Part shown: in pieces, positions 11,701 to 25,168 of the stretch
How positions within the stretch are numbered: the stretch's first letter is position 1
Layout: every line of letters begins with the position of its first letter
NCBI RefSeq assembly: GCF_047495875.1
Contig: NC_092464.1
Coordinates: 22,104,865 to 22,168,864 of the forward strand
Direction of reading: 5' to 3'
DNA: 64,000 bases
Origin: Pithys albifrons albifrons
Taxonomy: Eukaryota > Chordata > Aves > Passeriformes > Thamnophilidae
The notes under the pieces: model-generated
What the model was told of the DNA's origin: nothing
The model's input: the letters and a program-made list of their open reading frames with translations, nothing else
The model's database searches: none
Program-made: the position numbers and the translations under genes

Positions 11701-13916
11701 TACCTGACTCTGACTGGAGAGGTCTAGTCACTTGATAAACTTCACAGCTGGTTTTATTACTTCAAAATTACTATTAAAGTGGTATTCTTGGAATTAATTT
11801 TCATACACATCAGATGATTTTAGGGTTTTCTATCATAATTTTTTAAAGACCAAGTCCTGTGAAGAAATTAATGTAGGATTTTTCAGACCAGATATAAGGA
11901 AGAATAATTTTAAATATACTGTTTAGTGTGAGTTTTGAAGCTCTTTAGTATGAGTTTATTATGTGTGTTCTATTTAAAATCACAGGTTGAGTAAATCTTC
12001 AGACTCTGGTGTATAAAGCTTGGATTAATCTCTGTTTATTGATAAGCTGTCCTCGCTAATGGCACTTCTGAATCTCAGTGATTCCAGTATAGCAAAAGCC
12101 AAAACATTGCGAAGGAAGCGTGAGTCTGTAGAAGGTAGATATGATAGACAATGCTACTCTGACTTCTGGCGCAGTTGGCCTTGGAGTTGTTCATCTGCTT
12201 GCACCTTAAAAACATACTTTTCTGGGTGTTCATTTCTGGTGGACTGTCAGCTAGATGTGAGTAGGGTGTAGAACCAAACAGCTGCCGGGTAAACTATTTT
12301 CTATGCAATGTCTGGCACTTCAAAGTAAAATTATATTAGTGTTAAGAACTAACTATTTTCTTCCCTTACTAACCTAGGAACAATTTAGTACTGGTTTGTC
12401 AGATGTATAAGGGCAGAGAATTCTAATACAAGGTTCCTAAACTTACACTCAAATGTTGCTTGACTCTTTCCTGAAGGTATGCTGATGTCACAGGAGTATG
12501 AATCTCTACAGCCTTTGAAATCATGGAGGTGAATTTGTACAGACTGCTCAGAAAACTTCATTTTCTGAACCTGCTAAAGCTTGTGGTTTCTAAAGTAGCT
12601 GAAGACGCAGGTGAAAGTCCTGTGGATGTCCTTTGCAACACTAGTGAGTGTGTCAGATAAAACTCTGCTGGATAATTTCTGTGTAAAGGCTAGCAAATAT
12701 TTCATGAGGAACATAATTAAACCAATTTCAAAAGAATAAAAATAATCTGTAGTGATTTAACTTCAAAAGAACCTGTAAAGATTTTTGGAGTCAAGGCAGG
12801 ATATAAAAAGCAGCTATGACACACATTTTGCATTTAAGCATACTGTTTTACTAGTTTTCATTTTGGCTGGTTTTAGGTGTTGCTTCATGTCTGATTGCTG
12901 ATGTGTGAGATGTTCTCCACCACAGTCTCTCTAAGTGAGAGATCTTTTCCATTTGACTCCTTTTTTTTTCTTAAGTTTTTTATCCCCCATGAAGTGTAAT
13001 GTGCAGATCATCTTCTAGCACTTGCTTTGCTACTTAACCTATGATTTGCTTAAGTGTTTGCAAGAACCATGTTACTGTTAGATGCCTTTCTCATTGCAGC
13101 TTGCTCTGGTTTTATCTTGGAAACAGCAGCAAGTGTTCCAGATGCTGAGTGCTATCACACAAGCTATGCCAAAGCTTCAGGGGAAGAGGAGTCCACCATG
13201 TGCTTTGCAATTCTGGCTGGGGTGGGACCCAGATGGTTACAGCTATTTCAAAATTTCATCTTGTGGAAAGCAAGCTGCAGAAGTCAGAGGGATGGCATAT
13301 TCCAAGGTTTCCTCTCAGCACGGGTCTGGGGTCTATGTGTACGGATCTCAGAGCCAAGGCATAGGTCCTATAGCAGAATACTGGAGTTGGTGTTTGTGCA
13401 CAACGCGGGGGGTTTCAGGGCACACTGTTTGATATACCTTCCCCTCACTAAATACTCTGTTGCTGGCTTTTATGCTTTCTTGATGTGAAGTCAGTGCTGG
13501 TGTGAGTTGCCTCTGAGGGACTGGAGGGAGGGGTGTAACACTCCTGCAGTCCCTGAGCAGCATCAGAGCACAATGTGTGCATAAACAAGTGTTTTTGTCT
13601 CTGCGCCTGCCCTGACTGCTGCAGTGGGAGAAAGCAGAGCCTGGGATTATTTGGTCTCCCCTCCCCACCTAAGTTCCTTAGCAGGTCGCTGAGCCCTGGG
13701 CTGGTGAGGTGAGGGTGGTGTTTGAGGAAGATGAAACCAGTGTGACCCAGTAGGCGGGAGAGTGTGTGGCTGTGGAGCTGCCCTGCTGTGTGACCTGACT
13801 CCCTGGCGGCTGCACACAGCCCTGGGGCTGAAGCATTCTTGGGATGCAATGGCCATGTACTTCTCTGCAAATGAAAGGGAGCAGCTTAAACCACTCCATT
13901 TTATTCTCTCTTTTCC

Positions 13917-13941
13917 ACCACCACCACCCTCCCCCCCCCCC

Positions 13942-13972
<31 letters not shown>

Positions 13973-13976
13973 ACAC
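13917..13976. repeat. Compound simple repeat: (CCA)n, C28, (AC)9
   Basis: An impure CCA run (13917-13928) leads into 28 consecutive C residues at 13931-13958 and then nine AC units at 13959-13976. The minus strand therefore holds G28, a strong candidate for G-quadruplex formation. The low-complexity translations running through it on both strands are artefacts of the repeat. Confidence 0.97.
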
Positions 13977-15312
13977 TCCCACATCCAGGGGAAGACGATA
14001 CTTTGTATATACAAACCCCACATGCATAGGAGGATCTTAAACTTGAACAGCCAGCTGCTGTAATAAATAACACATAGCAAATGATCCCAAAGAGAAAGGG
14101 GAAATGGAGTCAAAAGGCCAAGGTATTCTGTCCCAAAGCAGATGTTGGCAGGATCTAGGGTGGGTGTGCTGGAAGAGGAGTGAATCCTGGGTGATGTCAT
14201 GGAAGTGTGTAGGACCAGCCGTGGGGGATGGGGCAGCTCCCCCAGCAGGGTGAAGGGAGCCCAGCTGCCCTTGGCTGTCCGTGGGGAACAGAGCCCTGTG
14301 CTGCTCCTGCTGCCTCACACCTCCGTCGGAAGAACTGGGCAGGGAAGGGAAGTGGAGTGATGGGTGTCCCAGCAAGCAGGGCCTGTGGCACCATGTAGGT
14401 GTTACTCTTTCACTACTGCACCGAGGAAAAATTTTGTCTGCATCTTGCTTTTCTTGATATTTTTGGATCACTTTTAAAGCCAGTCCAAGTAAGAGCAACT
14501 TGCAACAGTCAGTCTAGAGCTCATGGGAATTACAGGAATGTGATAAAAACTTACGAAGGAAGAAGAGTCCTTATGCTGGGGGTGGGGAGGTTTTAAACTC
14601 CAGGAAGATGGAGGAACAACATCTGTGGACATCTCTCCTCATTCTTGTTTCCCTGTTTCAGTGAATGGAGATTGTCCAGATTTTCCCATGTCTTCCAATG
14701 TTTTCCTGTGCCCTCCCATTTTACCCGAGGTGACAGACGCTGCAGGTGACCAGGTGGGCTCCCAGTGGTGTTAGTTGAGTGCCTGCGGTGTGAAGATTCT
14801 AGTTACTGCTCAGCCCAGCTCAGCCCAAAGGCCTTTCCTTCACAAGGATGCTTTCACTCATCATTTCTTATGGAACAGGAGGTGAAAGTCCTGCTGAACA
14901 TGAAACATTTTGTGGATCCCCTGCAAGCTAACAAACTTAGAATAAATTTATTTGTGGGTTTTAATTAAACTCCTGCAAAAGATAGATGTTGCCCTGTCTT
15001 TTCACCCGCTGTTGTACTGTTTTTTTCTTCGACTTCAGAGCTCCTTTTCCTAAGTAGAGTCTGTGACTATTTCTTAAATCAAGAAGCAACCCCACTGCCA
15101 ACTTAATAGACTTCCTTCATCATTCAGCAGTAGATTTTAGCCTTTTTGCTTTTATGGATCTTATTAAAATATATTAAAAATCTAGTAACAGTAAAAATAG
15201 CAGTATAACACTGGTAAACCTCAGGACTTGCTTGTTTTCAGGTGTCATTTGTGATTCTATTGTTGTAATTTGTAGGTTCAAGGGTCTTGTACAGAGCCTG
15301 AGAAAAATTATT

Positions 15313-15324
15313 GGGGGGGGGGGG
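15313..15324. repeat. G12 homopolymer
   Basis: Twelve consecutive G residues within otherwise ordinary intronic sequence. It is another potential quadruplex-forming site, this time on the + strand. Confidence 0.95.
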
Positions 15325-18175
15325 AAAGACGTGCAGGGGACTGGTTTCTTCTGAAAGTCAAGTAAGGTCTGTGAATTGTTGCAATTGAGTGATAGGCAGG
15401 AGCACTTAGGGCTGCCTACACAAAAAGAGAGGAAGATGCTGCTTTTGTGAGTCTGGTGGAACCTGCATTTCCTGACCCTGGATGCAGGAGCTCTGGAATT
15501 CTGGTGTGCCAAGGGGCCTTCCTGCTGTTCTGAATTTCATTATCATACCACACTCCAGATATCCAACATGTTGTGCTACATGATTTAGTGGGCTTCTTTT
15601 AACTCTGGATTTAAGTGATTTGGGAATAAGGTTTGGTGCCTTCACAACTGAGCTGCTACAGTTGCTGGAATCAGTGTGCCTGCTGTCACTGCAGTAAGTG
15701 ATTTAAACAAGATATTTCAGGAGGACTCCTTTTGGGAGCAAAGTATTGAGAGTTGCAATGAACCTGTTGAAAAATGAACAATCTTAATTTAAAAAGCAAT
15801 TTCAAATTTCTGTGCATTTTGTAGAATGCACGTCTGGAACCTGTTTTTCTCTGCAGGTTGATAGTCTCATGTGAAACTTGGGATGGTTTGTCCCAAACTT
15901 TAGCAGAGAGCACCAAAGTACATATGTTTTGTTGTTTTGTTTTTTAAACTGTGGCAGGTCTGCTATTTAAACATATTTGCTATTACTGTTACTTAAATAA
16001 AATGAAGTTTAAACAGGACATATTGCTCTAGTGTTATTTAAATTAATCATTGGATTGAATTTAGCAGAACTTTCTCCTTTAAAATAAATGTGTATTAGTA
16101 AGTGATGGAGTGTTGGAGCATAAGAGCAGCAGAGCAAAGATACCTAAATATGAAGCAAGATGCTTCACAAACAACTCTGAAAATTCATAACTGGGGCACT
16201 AAACACGTCATCCAAGCTATTTCAGCGATAGCTCATTAGGCCAAAGAGGTGGTGGTTTTAAGCCAAATGAGTCTTCAGCACAAGAGGGGAGAGTAGTCCA
16301 GGCTAGGATTCCTGGGGCAGACTGTCAGTCTTGAGCACTTTGTTGTGCTGCTCCAGGTACCTGGGCTTGGGAAGACACTCTGCAATGGCTCTGGCTGTCA
16401 GAGAGGCTTCCTGACTGGGAACGCAGCTCTCTTTGCAGACTCTTTCAGCATGTGATGTAGCCTGGACAGCACAAATAAGAGAACTATTAATATGAGGGCC
16501 ACATCTCTGAAGTCCAGGCTTTGTTACAGCTGATGTACCAGGCAGTCCCCAGGGCATTTTTGCGGGAAACCCCTCTAATTTGTGGAAAAGGATGGGCATG
16601 GTGCAAAAGTAGCTTATGGTCTGCAAAGCCATCTGCTTCTACCACTGTGCTGACAGCAAGTTTAGCACTGCATCCCTAAGTGGATCTTGAAATCTCACCC
16701 ATTATGCTTCACAGTTACCTATTTCATTTTCTAAAAGTCCCTTCTACTAAGGGAATTGGAGCAGTGCTCCTGAAAACACTTTGGCTGAGATTCCTAGCTG
16801 AAAAGAGATTATAAGTAATTCCACCCACCTCACTGCAGTTTTAACATGGCAGTAACAGAAATAAATTTCAAAAACCAGCCTCCAAAGTAGGCAGCAGTGT
16901 TTTATATGTAAGTATGCCCATTGAAAAGAATATGAAATGTATTTTGCTTGGCTTTGGTATGCAGATAACATAAAAATCATCATGTTTAAAATGAGTATCT
17001 ATATGCTATGTGTGTCTGTACTTTGCTAAGTGATTATCTTGCTGTTACTTGCTGTTTGTGACCCCAAATATTTTTGGCTCTTTGAGAATATAACCACAAA
17101 ATAATTTCAGCCTAATTTTAATAGTCATTTAATAGCTGGAAAGATGAACTTAAAGTTCAAATATTATTAACAAATATTGTTTCATTCACATTAGCTAGAA
17201 ATGATTTTTATTTGCCTCTATTTTCCTTTATTTAACTACTCAGAGGTGAATATCTGATTGAGTGATCCAAAACTGAGGTTAAAATCCTTCTTGCTCACAT
17301 TGAACATCTTGGCATTAGTGTAACTGTCATTTTTGGGAGAAACTTGAGTCTGCAGATAAACTGTTTTACATTGCCCTTTAAGGCAATTGGAATATTTTGT
17401 TTGTGGGTAGAAAATGTTAATGTGCTATATAATTCTGTTGTGACTGTGTAGAATCAAAACTGTCACTGTTTCGCTGTGGTGTGTTGGCTGATCCTTTACT
17501 AGAACAGTGGATCCAACTGAGGCAACTCAAGGGATTGTCATCATCCTTGAAGTAGACCTCTGGTTCCTACAGGATGAGAGCTGCTGGATTTCCTAACCTC
17601 TCTGCTTTCTGTGATCTTTAAAGCCATGTATGTTGTGCTTGGCCAGCTGATGGCTGGAAGTGTCAGTCGTGCTGTCATGGAAGCATAAGGCTACCTGGGA
17701 ATTTGCTGTCCTTTTACACTTCCCTGAAGTAATTTTGCAGCCTCATGAGAACAACTGGCCACTTGGGCTATTAGATGAATTGTTAAATAAGTACACCTGT
17801 AACATTCATGTAATACTCAACTGGAATTATATTTATGACTAAACATGGTAAAATGGGTTTTAAATTTATTGGGATGATTCCTTTAAATTTTTGGTTAACT
17901 GTTAAATATTATTTTTCTTAGCAATTCTTTTGTAAGTCTGAGAAGAGAATTAATTTCAAACAAAGAGATTATATCCCTTTGTGGAATACGTATTTTCTTA
18001 ACTTCAAGAAAGTATCTGTAGACTTGTTTTTGAAATGGATTCCAGGGAAGTGGTATGGACTGATAGTGTCAAGGAAACTGTAAGTAAATGCTGTCATTTT
18101 TAGTGATGAGCTGTACCTTGTGTTTTCAGTTTAACTTGCCATACATATATATGCATAACATACTTTTATCTGCTA

Positions 18176-18285
18176 ATCATAGAATCTTTAAGGTTGGAAA
18201 AGGTTGATCGAGTCAAATGTTAACCCAACACTGCCATGTTCACCACTAACCCATGTCACCAAGTGCCAATAACATTACATTTATT
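18176..18285 (-). mobile_element. CR1 LINE relic, 3' end, reverse orientation
   Basis: It starts atcatagaatctttaaggttggaaaag and continues with 'gagtcaaatgttaacccaacactgcc' and 'ccactaacccatgtcaccaagtgcc'. This follows the reversed 3' tail of a CR1 subfamily common in birds. Similarity fades after about 18285, so only the last hundred or so bases are recognisable. Confidence 0.8.
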
Positions 18286-20429
18286 CTAGGCACATAGGAC
18301 ATATTTTGCCCTTTCAGAAGCTGGTTATTGGTCTCATATATCTATTTTTTCTCTTGCTTCCCAGCAAATTCCCCCAACACATCCTGTTAATGCAGCTTCT
18401 GTTTATACCTTTATCCTCTGTATGATTTGGGTATTTAGGAAGGCCTTCCTCCTGCTTCCTCTTAAGCGTTGCTTGCACTCAGCTGATCACTTTCCAAAAA
18501 TGCAGCTGTTTGTTTAAACCAGAGTAATACTTTAATACAAATGCTTGCTTAATGCATAGGCTAAGTGCCCTACAAAATATTGATGTTGCTGCCTGTGCCA
18601 AGGAAGCAGAGCACACCTCTAGAATGTTTTCAGTTCTACATGTCTGCTTGTTAATGGGAAAGTGGCAATATTTGTCAAACAGCAGCCCAGTGTGATAGTG
18701 TTACCTATAAACAGATGAGTCTTTTGCAGCATGAGCATAAGAAACAGATGAGGTAAAGTTAAAGAATCTGGGAGAATCCTGTGCTGAGGGAGAGCTTGAG
18801 CAGAGCACTGTTTACAGCTGTAAATCCATAAGATGGGTTTATGCCAGAGTATAAACAGTAACTCCTCTATGTTGTCAAATGGGCAAACTAGTAAATAATG
18901 TGAGCGTTTCCCGGAGTCCTGTGTGCTCTGACCAGACTCTTAGGTGGGCCATGTGTGGAGGGTATAATGTGTAATATCAAATGTACTTATTTGAAGATAT
19001 TTAACATTATGTAGGATTTTTTATTTAGCATAATGATATAAAATATACTGGAGTCATGATACCAATGTAATTTGCACTTTGTTAATAGGAAATAACAGTA
19101 ACAGCAAGTTCAGTCACTATACCAGATATGGCACCTGCTGCTGTTCTCTGTAATATGCTCACCATCACAGTGCTGGGCATCACCAGCTGCTGAGAAGGAA
19201 TACATGGGTTGGAACCAGCCCATAGCTGCCTTCAGATTTGTTTAGTTATGTTGATAGTTGTTCAGGTTTTATCCTCTCTGCTGGTCTTAGCCACATATAC
19301 AGGCCTTTCCCATGCTGGTGTGGGAGACATTCTCACTCTTTTAATGAACTTGAAAAAAAAGATTTGATCCACTCAGCTGAGGTGTAGTCAATTGATTCAC
19401 TCAAATGCCATTGCTGTACATCTAATACAAGGGCCACCCTCAGGTCCCCTTTGTGTTGAGATACAGTCAGCCCTGTTTGCAGCAGCTGTGCTCAGTCACA
19501 CCCTGCATTAGATGAGCTTCAGGGCACATCGCCCTTGCACATCTCCTCAGCTTTCTTCTGTCATTTACTGGCCAGTCACAGTATTTCTCATTGAGATTGA
19601 TCTGTAAAGGGAATAGATAATTCTCCGATTTGCTTGATCAGCTTTGCTTTGTTGGTCTTTGACATTTTGATTTGTGAATCCCAAGAGTCCTTCAGCAGAG
19701 TGCCATCCCCTTCAGACCCCCCTTAGGCAGGAAATTATATATGCTACCTGAAGGAATGTGCTTCTCCAAGTTATTTTCATGCATTCCCAAAACCTGGTTC
19801 ATGGACCTCCAAACCTTTGCTCCTTAGCTACAGGGTCAGTCATGGGACTGTGATAAGCACCAGTGCTTATCCCATCATGGAGAGCAATATAAGGTGTATA
19901 AGCAGCATATCAAACTCCTGGTAAGTGTTGCTTTTGGGGTTTTATTTACAATAATGTCTGTAAGAAAGATGAATTTTGCAAATGTAACTGTACCTTCCCA
20001 TTAGGATTGTGAATTTGAGGAAGAGCCAATAACTTCTGATTTACATAATTGACATCCAGTGTAGTGGAATAGAAATTGGTTTTTTGTAATTCACAGTTTT
20101 AGTCAGATTATAATTTTTTTTCTTGTGAAATCTTAACAGCCCTAAAATTAAGCCCCTGCCAAGAATCAAGATCTCTGTGGCTGTTACGGTAATTTAAACT
20201 GATGCAAGTGTTGGTTGCTGAGTCAGTTATGTATGCTCTGCGTATATATGTAGTCATCATAGCTGAAATATAGGCAGTACAGCAGCCTGGTTCAAAAATA
20301 TTAATTGAAAAATTAATTTACTTGGATGAGAAGGCTTCTGCTGTGTGACTGAGACTGGATGAAAGAGTAAACAAAGGGCAATAACAAGTGGCTGTGTGTT
20401 AAGCTGCAGATGCCTTGCAATGTCAGAAT

Positions 20430-20640
20430 GAAGGGAACTGTAGTGGGTCCTATTTTATTTACAGTTCTTATTCATTATCTAGAAGAAGACCTAGATCACA
20501 GGTTAATTAAATTTTTAAACTAGTCCAAATGAGGAAAAATGAATACTGTTTTGAAGAGAAAAATCTCAAAAACTTGTATTTTTTGAGAATAAGAAAGTTT
20601 CAATCTACACAAGTCAGGTGGCAATTAAATCCTGGTGCTG
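20430..20640 (+). mobile_element. Ancient CR1 LINE relic (ORF2 region)
   Basis: The stretch around 20441-20530 (tagtgggtcctattttattt..., attatctagaagaagacctaga, ggttaattaaatttttaaac) aligns by eye with the CR1 ORF2 segment that encodes the reverse-transcriptase region before the FADDTKL motif. It is heavily diverged with several stops and has no recognisable 3' terminus. The boundaries are approximate. Confidence 0.6.
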
Positions 20641-23600
20641 TAGTGAGGAGAAAATAGAAGTCACAGCAAGTGGTGTGGTGAGATGTTAATAAAAACAAGC
20701 TTTTTTATGGTCAGGAGGAAACAACAGTAACACAGCCAGAAATACCAACAGAACTGTGGAGGGTTTTGAGTGTTCAAGTGCAGTTATAAACACTGTGTAG
20801 TGCCTGGGCACAGGTCCTCACTGCTCCATATCAAACCCTTTCCTGGCATTGTCACAAGCATCCTGTCCTTATCGAGCCAGGAGATTTAACTGCTGTGGTG
20901 CCAATATGCAGCAATAGAGGTTGAGAAACATTTGGGAAGCATTCTGGGATTTAGGGTTAATGCAAAATAAAGCTCTACTGCAACTGTTCATGTCAAATAC
21001 TGACCTTAAGCTTGTGTAGGTCAGGCCATGGACAGGCTTCCCTTCCAAAGTGACCGTAGGAATGCAGCAGAGCTGACCTCATTGCTCCTCAAGCAGCAGG
21101 GAAGGTCCCAAATCTTTTCCTTTGCCAGTGTTGCCCTTGGCCACCACTCTCCACCCCCACACCTGCTGGTTCTGCTGATCTTGGCACCTGGGGCTGTGTT
21201 GCTTCAGCAGTTCAACCTGATAACCTGGCATCGAGCCATTCAATACATTAGGCTGGTGCTGTGCTGGATTAGCAGATGGAATCAACACAGTGACAGGTCC
21301 AAGGGACAGCACAAGAGAAGGAACAGGAGTCCATGGCCAGGCCACAGGGGTGGGAAAGGAAGAGATGCTCCTGGTTTTGCTGTGGAGTAGCTGAACAGTA
21401 GTGTACATTCCTCATCACCCTGCAGTGCTCTGCTCAGGCTGGCTGGGCTGGAAGAATGAGGTCGTTACCATGTGTAACCTCACCTATGATTTAGCTTTCC
21501 TGTCTGCCAGCTGGGGATAACCTCTTCAAGTGATTATAAATTTATTATTCAGTTATTTGAAAAAAGGGAACGTGCAAGTGTGTAGGTAAAATTTTAACAC
21601 AATAGTTTTCCTCTGTACCTGTATGAGTTTATGTTGGTAGTACTGTTGGAGTACTGAGAGGGAAGTCGAAGTTTGCATTGCAGGCTGCAATGGGAATGTA
21701 GAGAATCACTTGAGATGGGTTTGTTTGAATTGTTGTGGTGGTTTGTTTAAAAGTACACGATGGAAAATACACTCTTCCAAAGTTATAACTAGGTTTGCTT
21801 CCACAACAGGTTTTGGAAGTAAGTAGAGATTAAATCTAAGATTAAAACTGCTTGGAAATTAGCAAAAAAAGTGCTTGTCTCCTCATTGCCCCATTGCACA
21901 TACATTGGATCACTTAAACATAGAATACATCTGGTTTAAATTGCTTTCATCAGGTGCATACTTTTATTAATGGAGTTAGGATAAAGTTGTTTTGCAAAAA
22001 TGTAACACATCCATTTGTGGCTAAGCAAATTCAATTTTTGCCTTTCTTTCTACGAAACCAGACTGATGATGCAGTAGGTATAAAGCTGTCTTAAAATCTC
22101 CGTGAGCAGCACAGTGGCTGAGCTCGATTTCGTGTTATCCTCAGAGCTGATGTTGCAAAATCAGCTGTGGTCTTGTTTGAGTCAGTGGAGAACTCTAATG
22201 CTGAGCAACTGGAAAATAGCAGTGCATTAATTTTTCATTCCGTATTGATCTCCGAACAGAGTTTCAAAGAACTCTATTACGAAAAAGAGGGTTTTAAGCA
22301 GGGATTACTTTTCATGACTTGTAAAGAATACATTATGCATGTGGCAAGCTAAAGCTTTGAAACTCAACTTCCATCTGCGCTCCATGACAGTATTTTATTT
22401 AATTCCATGTCTAAGAGACAAGGTTTGGAAATGGAATTAGTTTGTCTCATGCACAGTTCCTGTAGAGATCAAAGGCAGACCTGTTAATGCAACTATTGCT
22501 ATTCATGAATTTCATAGCTGTGTGAGTTTCCAATTAATTATAAATGCTTGTTTAATCACTTAACAATAGGGTATCAGAGTCTCATCTGGGCATTATGCAT
22601 ATAGCTCCCACTTTTTTTAATTAAAGCAAATTCCTACCTTTTCTCCCAAGAAATTAATTTTGGTGGTATTGCTCTAGGCTCTAGCAGGTCAGGATATGCA
22701 AATCTTCTTTTAAATGTTGGACAATTGCATGATGAATGTCTTTATTATCCTAGAACTGCCCCTCCCTCCTCTGTGAGTATGTGGTTGTATAGTAGCCTGG
22801 TTGTCACTGTTTGCAGCATAAATTGCTCTAGTTCATATGCTAAAGCTCTTTTTGTGACATTTCAATAAAACTTGTGTGTGTTATCCCTAGGAGATAATGT
22901 ATTGTAAGATGAAATAATTATTTATCATTTTACTTTCCAAATGCTTTATTTAATAGATTTTAAACCCAAAGAGGCAAGTAGGACACCTGTCTGACCTTCA
23001 TATCATAGACCACTGCTTTATTTGAATATTGAGGATTAAGTCTAATTATTGGATAATTAAGATAAACCATTTCAGTCCCCTGGAAATTAAATTCTTGTGC
23101 ACTAGAGGAACCAGTGCCAACAGTGCCTGAGGCACTTGCAGCATCAAGGAATATTAGATGAGAAATGCAGATGAATCAACCTGTGCTGCAGAGAAGGGTG
23201 AAAAAGCATCAAGTGCCACCTGTGAGCAGCCTCCTCACAACCCCAAATCCTGTGTGTCCACAGAGCTGAGATGAGCAAGATGCTCTGATCGGGCCTCGGG
23301 GCAGCCTCTCCTTGTCAGCTAAATGAGGGGACTGTGCAGTTCTCATTGCACCAGACCTCTGCTCTTTCTGAGGAGGAGCAAGGGGGAGGAATAAAAGAAA
23401 ACCTCAGAAATCAGTCAATTGTGCATTTGGGGAAGAAAGTTCCTTCTTGAATTCTGAGGTGTGAGAGTTAATTATAGACTTCACACTAGTGGCAAGTACT
23501 CCCTGTGCAGAGGACCGTACTGGTAGTTGACTTCCCCATGACCTGTAAAGCACAAAAGTGTTTGGCAAATTCAGATTGCAGTGCTAAAAAGAAGTACTAC

Positions 23601-25112
23601 AGACAACCATTTGGGCTGGCTTCATAAATGTTGTAGAATCAAGCATTAATTCTCTTAACTCTTAACATTAATTGTAAGCCTTAATTAAACATCTAGAACT
23701 AAAATTAATGCTGTTTTAAAAATTAGGAAAATAAATCTTCCCACAGCTCGAGTGAATCTACCATCTAGTAAGCTGGTCCCTTGTTGCTATAAATGACACC
23801 TGGATTTGCTTAGTTACAGTGTACAGTTGTTGGCTGTCTCTGTCAGCAAGGCTGATGTTTTTCAGCTGACTTTTTATTTTGCAGTTTCCTTGGTATGCAC
23901 AGTGATCCAGCCTTGCAACAAGAAGTCAGGTTCTCTGGATGGCCAGTCCCAAGGCTGCTTCCCTGTCCCCTCCATGTTTTTGTGGCTCTTCTGTGAACCC
24001 CTCTGCTTTCTAAATCCATTCTAAATCTCGACCTGAGAACCAAGCCCTGTTCTGTTGTCCTTACCGGAGATCTGACCAGTGCAGGAAGGAACTTCCTTCT
24101 TGATGCCAGGGACTGCAGCAGGCTTGGTATAATCTGGAGAATCACTTAACAGGCAATGAGCACACCCCCTGCGTCCTGTGCTCTGCACGGTAGGGTTCTC
24201 TGGAAATCGGTGGCAGACACTGACCCCACTTGAAACCTCAGCCACCTGTGGTGGAGGGAAAGGTTGGATAGCACCACTGATTTCCTGTAATGAGGACAAG
24301 AGCCAGTTCTGAACAGAGGATGCCATTGTCTGAGGTAAATCTTCTGCAAGCACTCCTAGTTTGCCACTTGATGTGGTACTTGTGTGCCTGTGGAGGGATG
24401 TCACATACACTTCTTTTTCTTCACATGAACTTACTCTGCTGCTATTTTGAAATGTGGTTGTCAGTAGAACCTTCTTAATGCAGCACATTAGAAAGTTATG
24501 GTGAGATACGTAGATGGTTGAGTTGGCATCTGTGGCTAAGGGATGGGCAACACTCCTTTTTCTAGGAAAATGTTTCCCTTTAGATAAACGAAAATCCTAT
24601 TGTTTGGCTGAGGATTGACCTCACACGTGGGCGAAAGGTTAAGAGGCAGAAAGGCTTATCCCCTTGGACCACAGCGGTCAAAGCCAGGCGTGTTGCCAGT
24701 AAGCTCAGTCAGAGTGGAGGATACAATTTTAAATGAAGTCCATAATGGCATTTTTTGAATGAGCAGGAAGTTTTCTTTTTCTAATCAAAACCTAGATAAT
24801 TTAATTATCTCTTTGTTAATATCCTGACCTTGTCCATGGATAAGGGACCCCCAAAGGAAAAGCTAAGTGATAACGGCTGCCTGTGTCAGCCTGTTCCCAA
24901 AAGAGATCATCTGCCCAGCAGACGTCAGTGGGAGTCTGCCTGACAGAGGGGTGTGTGCACAGAAACCAAATTGCAGGATTGGGATCTAAGTAGGATTGTG
25001 ATCTTTGACTTCCAATCTGTGTCATAACTTTCCTCTGTTTATTCCAGTATTTGAGATCTGACAGTTTGCCTTTGCTCTGATCTCTCAGGATTTTTCTTTC
25101 TGTGTTACATTA

Positions 25113-25168
25113 CTTACTTAAAAAATCCCACAAACAAACAAACAAAACCCAAAACCACCCAAACCCAG
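25113..25168. repeat. A/C-rich low-complexity sequence
   Basis: A stretch built from caaa and accc-like units (acaaacaaacaaacaaaaccc, aaaccacccaaaccc). It is simple sequence with no other signal. Confidence 0.8.

Noticed and set aside
13054..13488. 144-codon + frame with a hydrophobic, signal-peptide-like start, and two more overlapping + frames
   Set aside because: Three different frames stay open together in a locally GC-richer stretch, there is no splice or promoter context, and no family is recognised. Chance is the better explanation.
13647..14073. Gly-rich and Pro/His-rich open frames on both strands
   Set aside because: They are produced by translating the C28/(AC)9 tract and its flanks.
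21028..21408. Overlapping open frames of 120 and 109 codons on opposite strands
   Set aside because: Their mutual overlap, lack of recognisable motifs and local GC enrichment point to chance.
24021..24488. 155-codon minus-strand open frame
   Set aside because: No motif or family is recognised, several other frames are open in the same GC-richer stretch, and there is no splice or poly(A) context. It is kept only as a chance frame.
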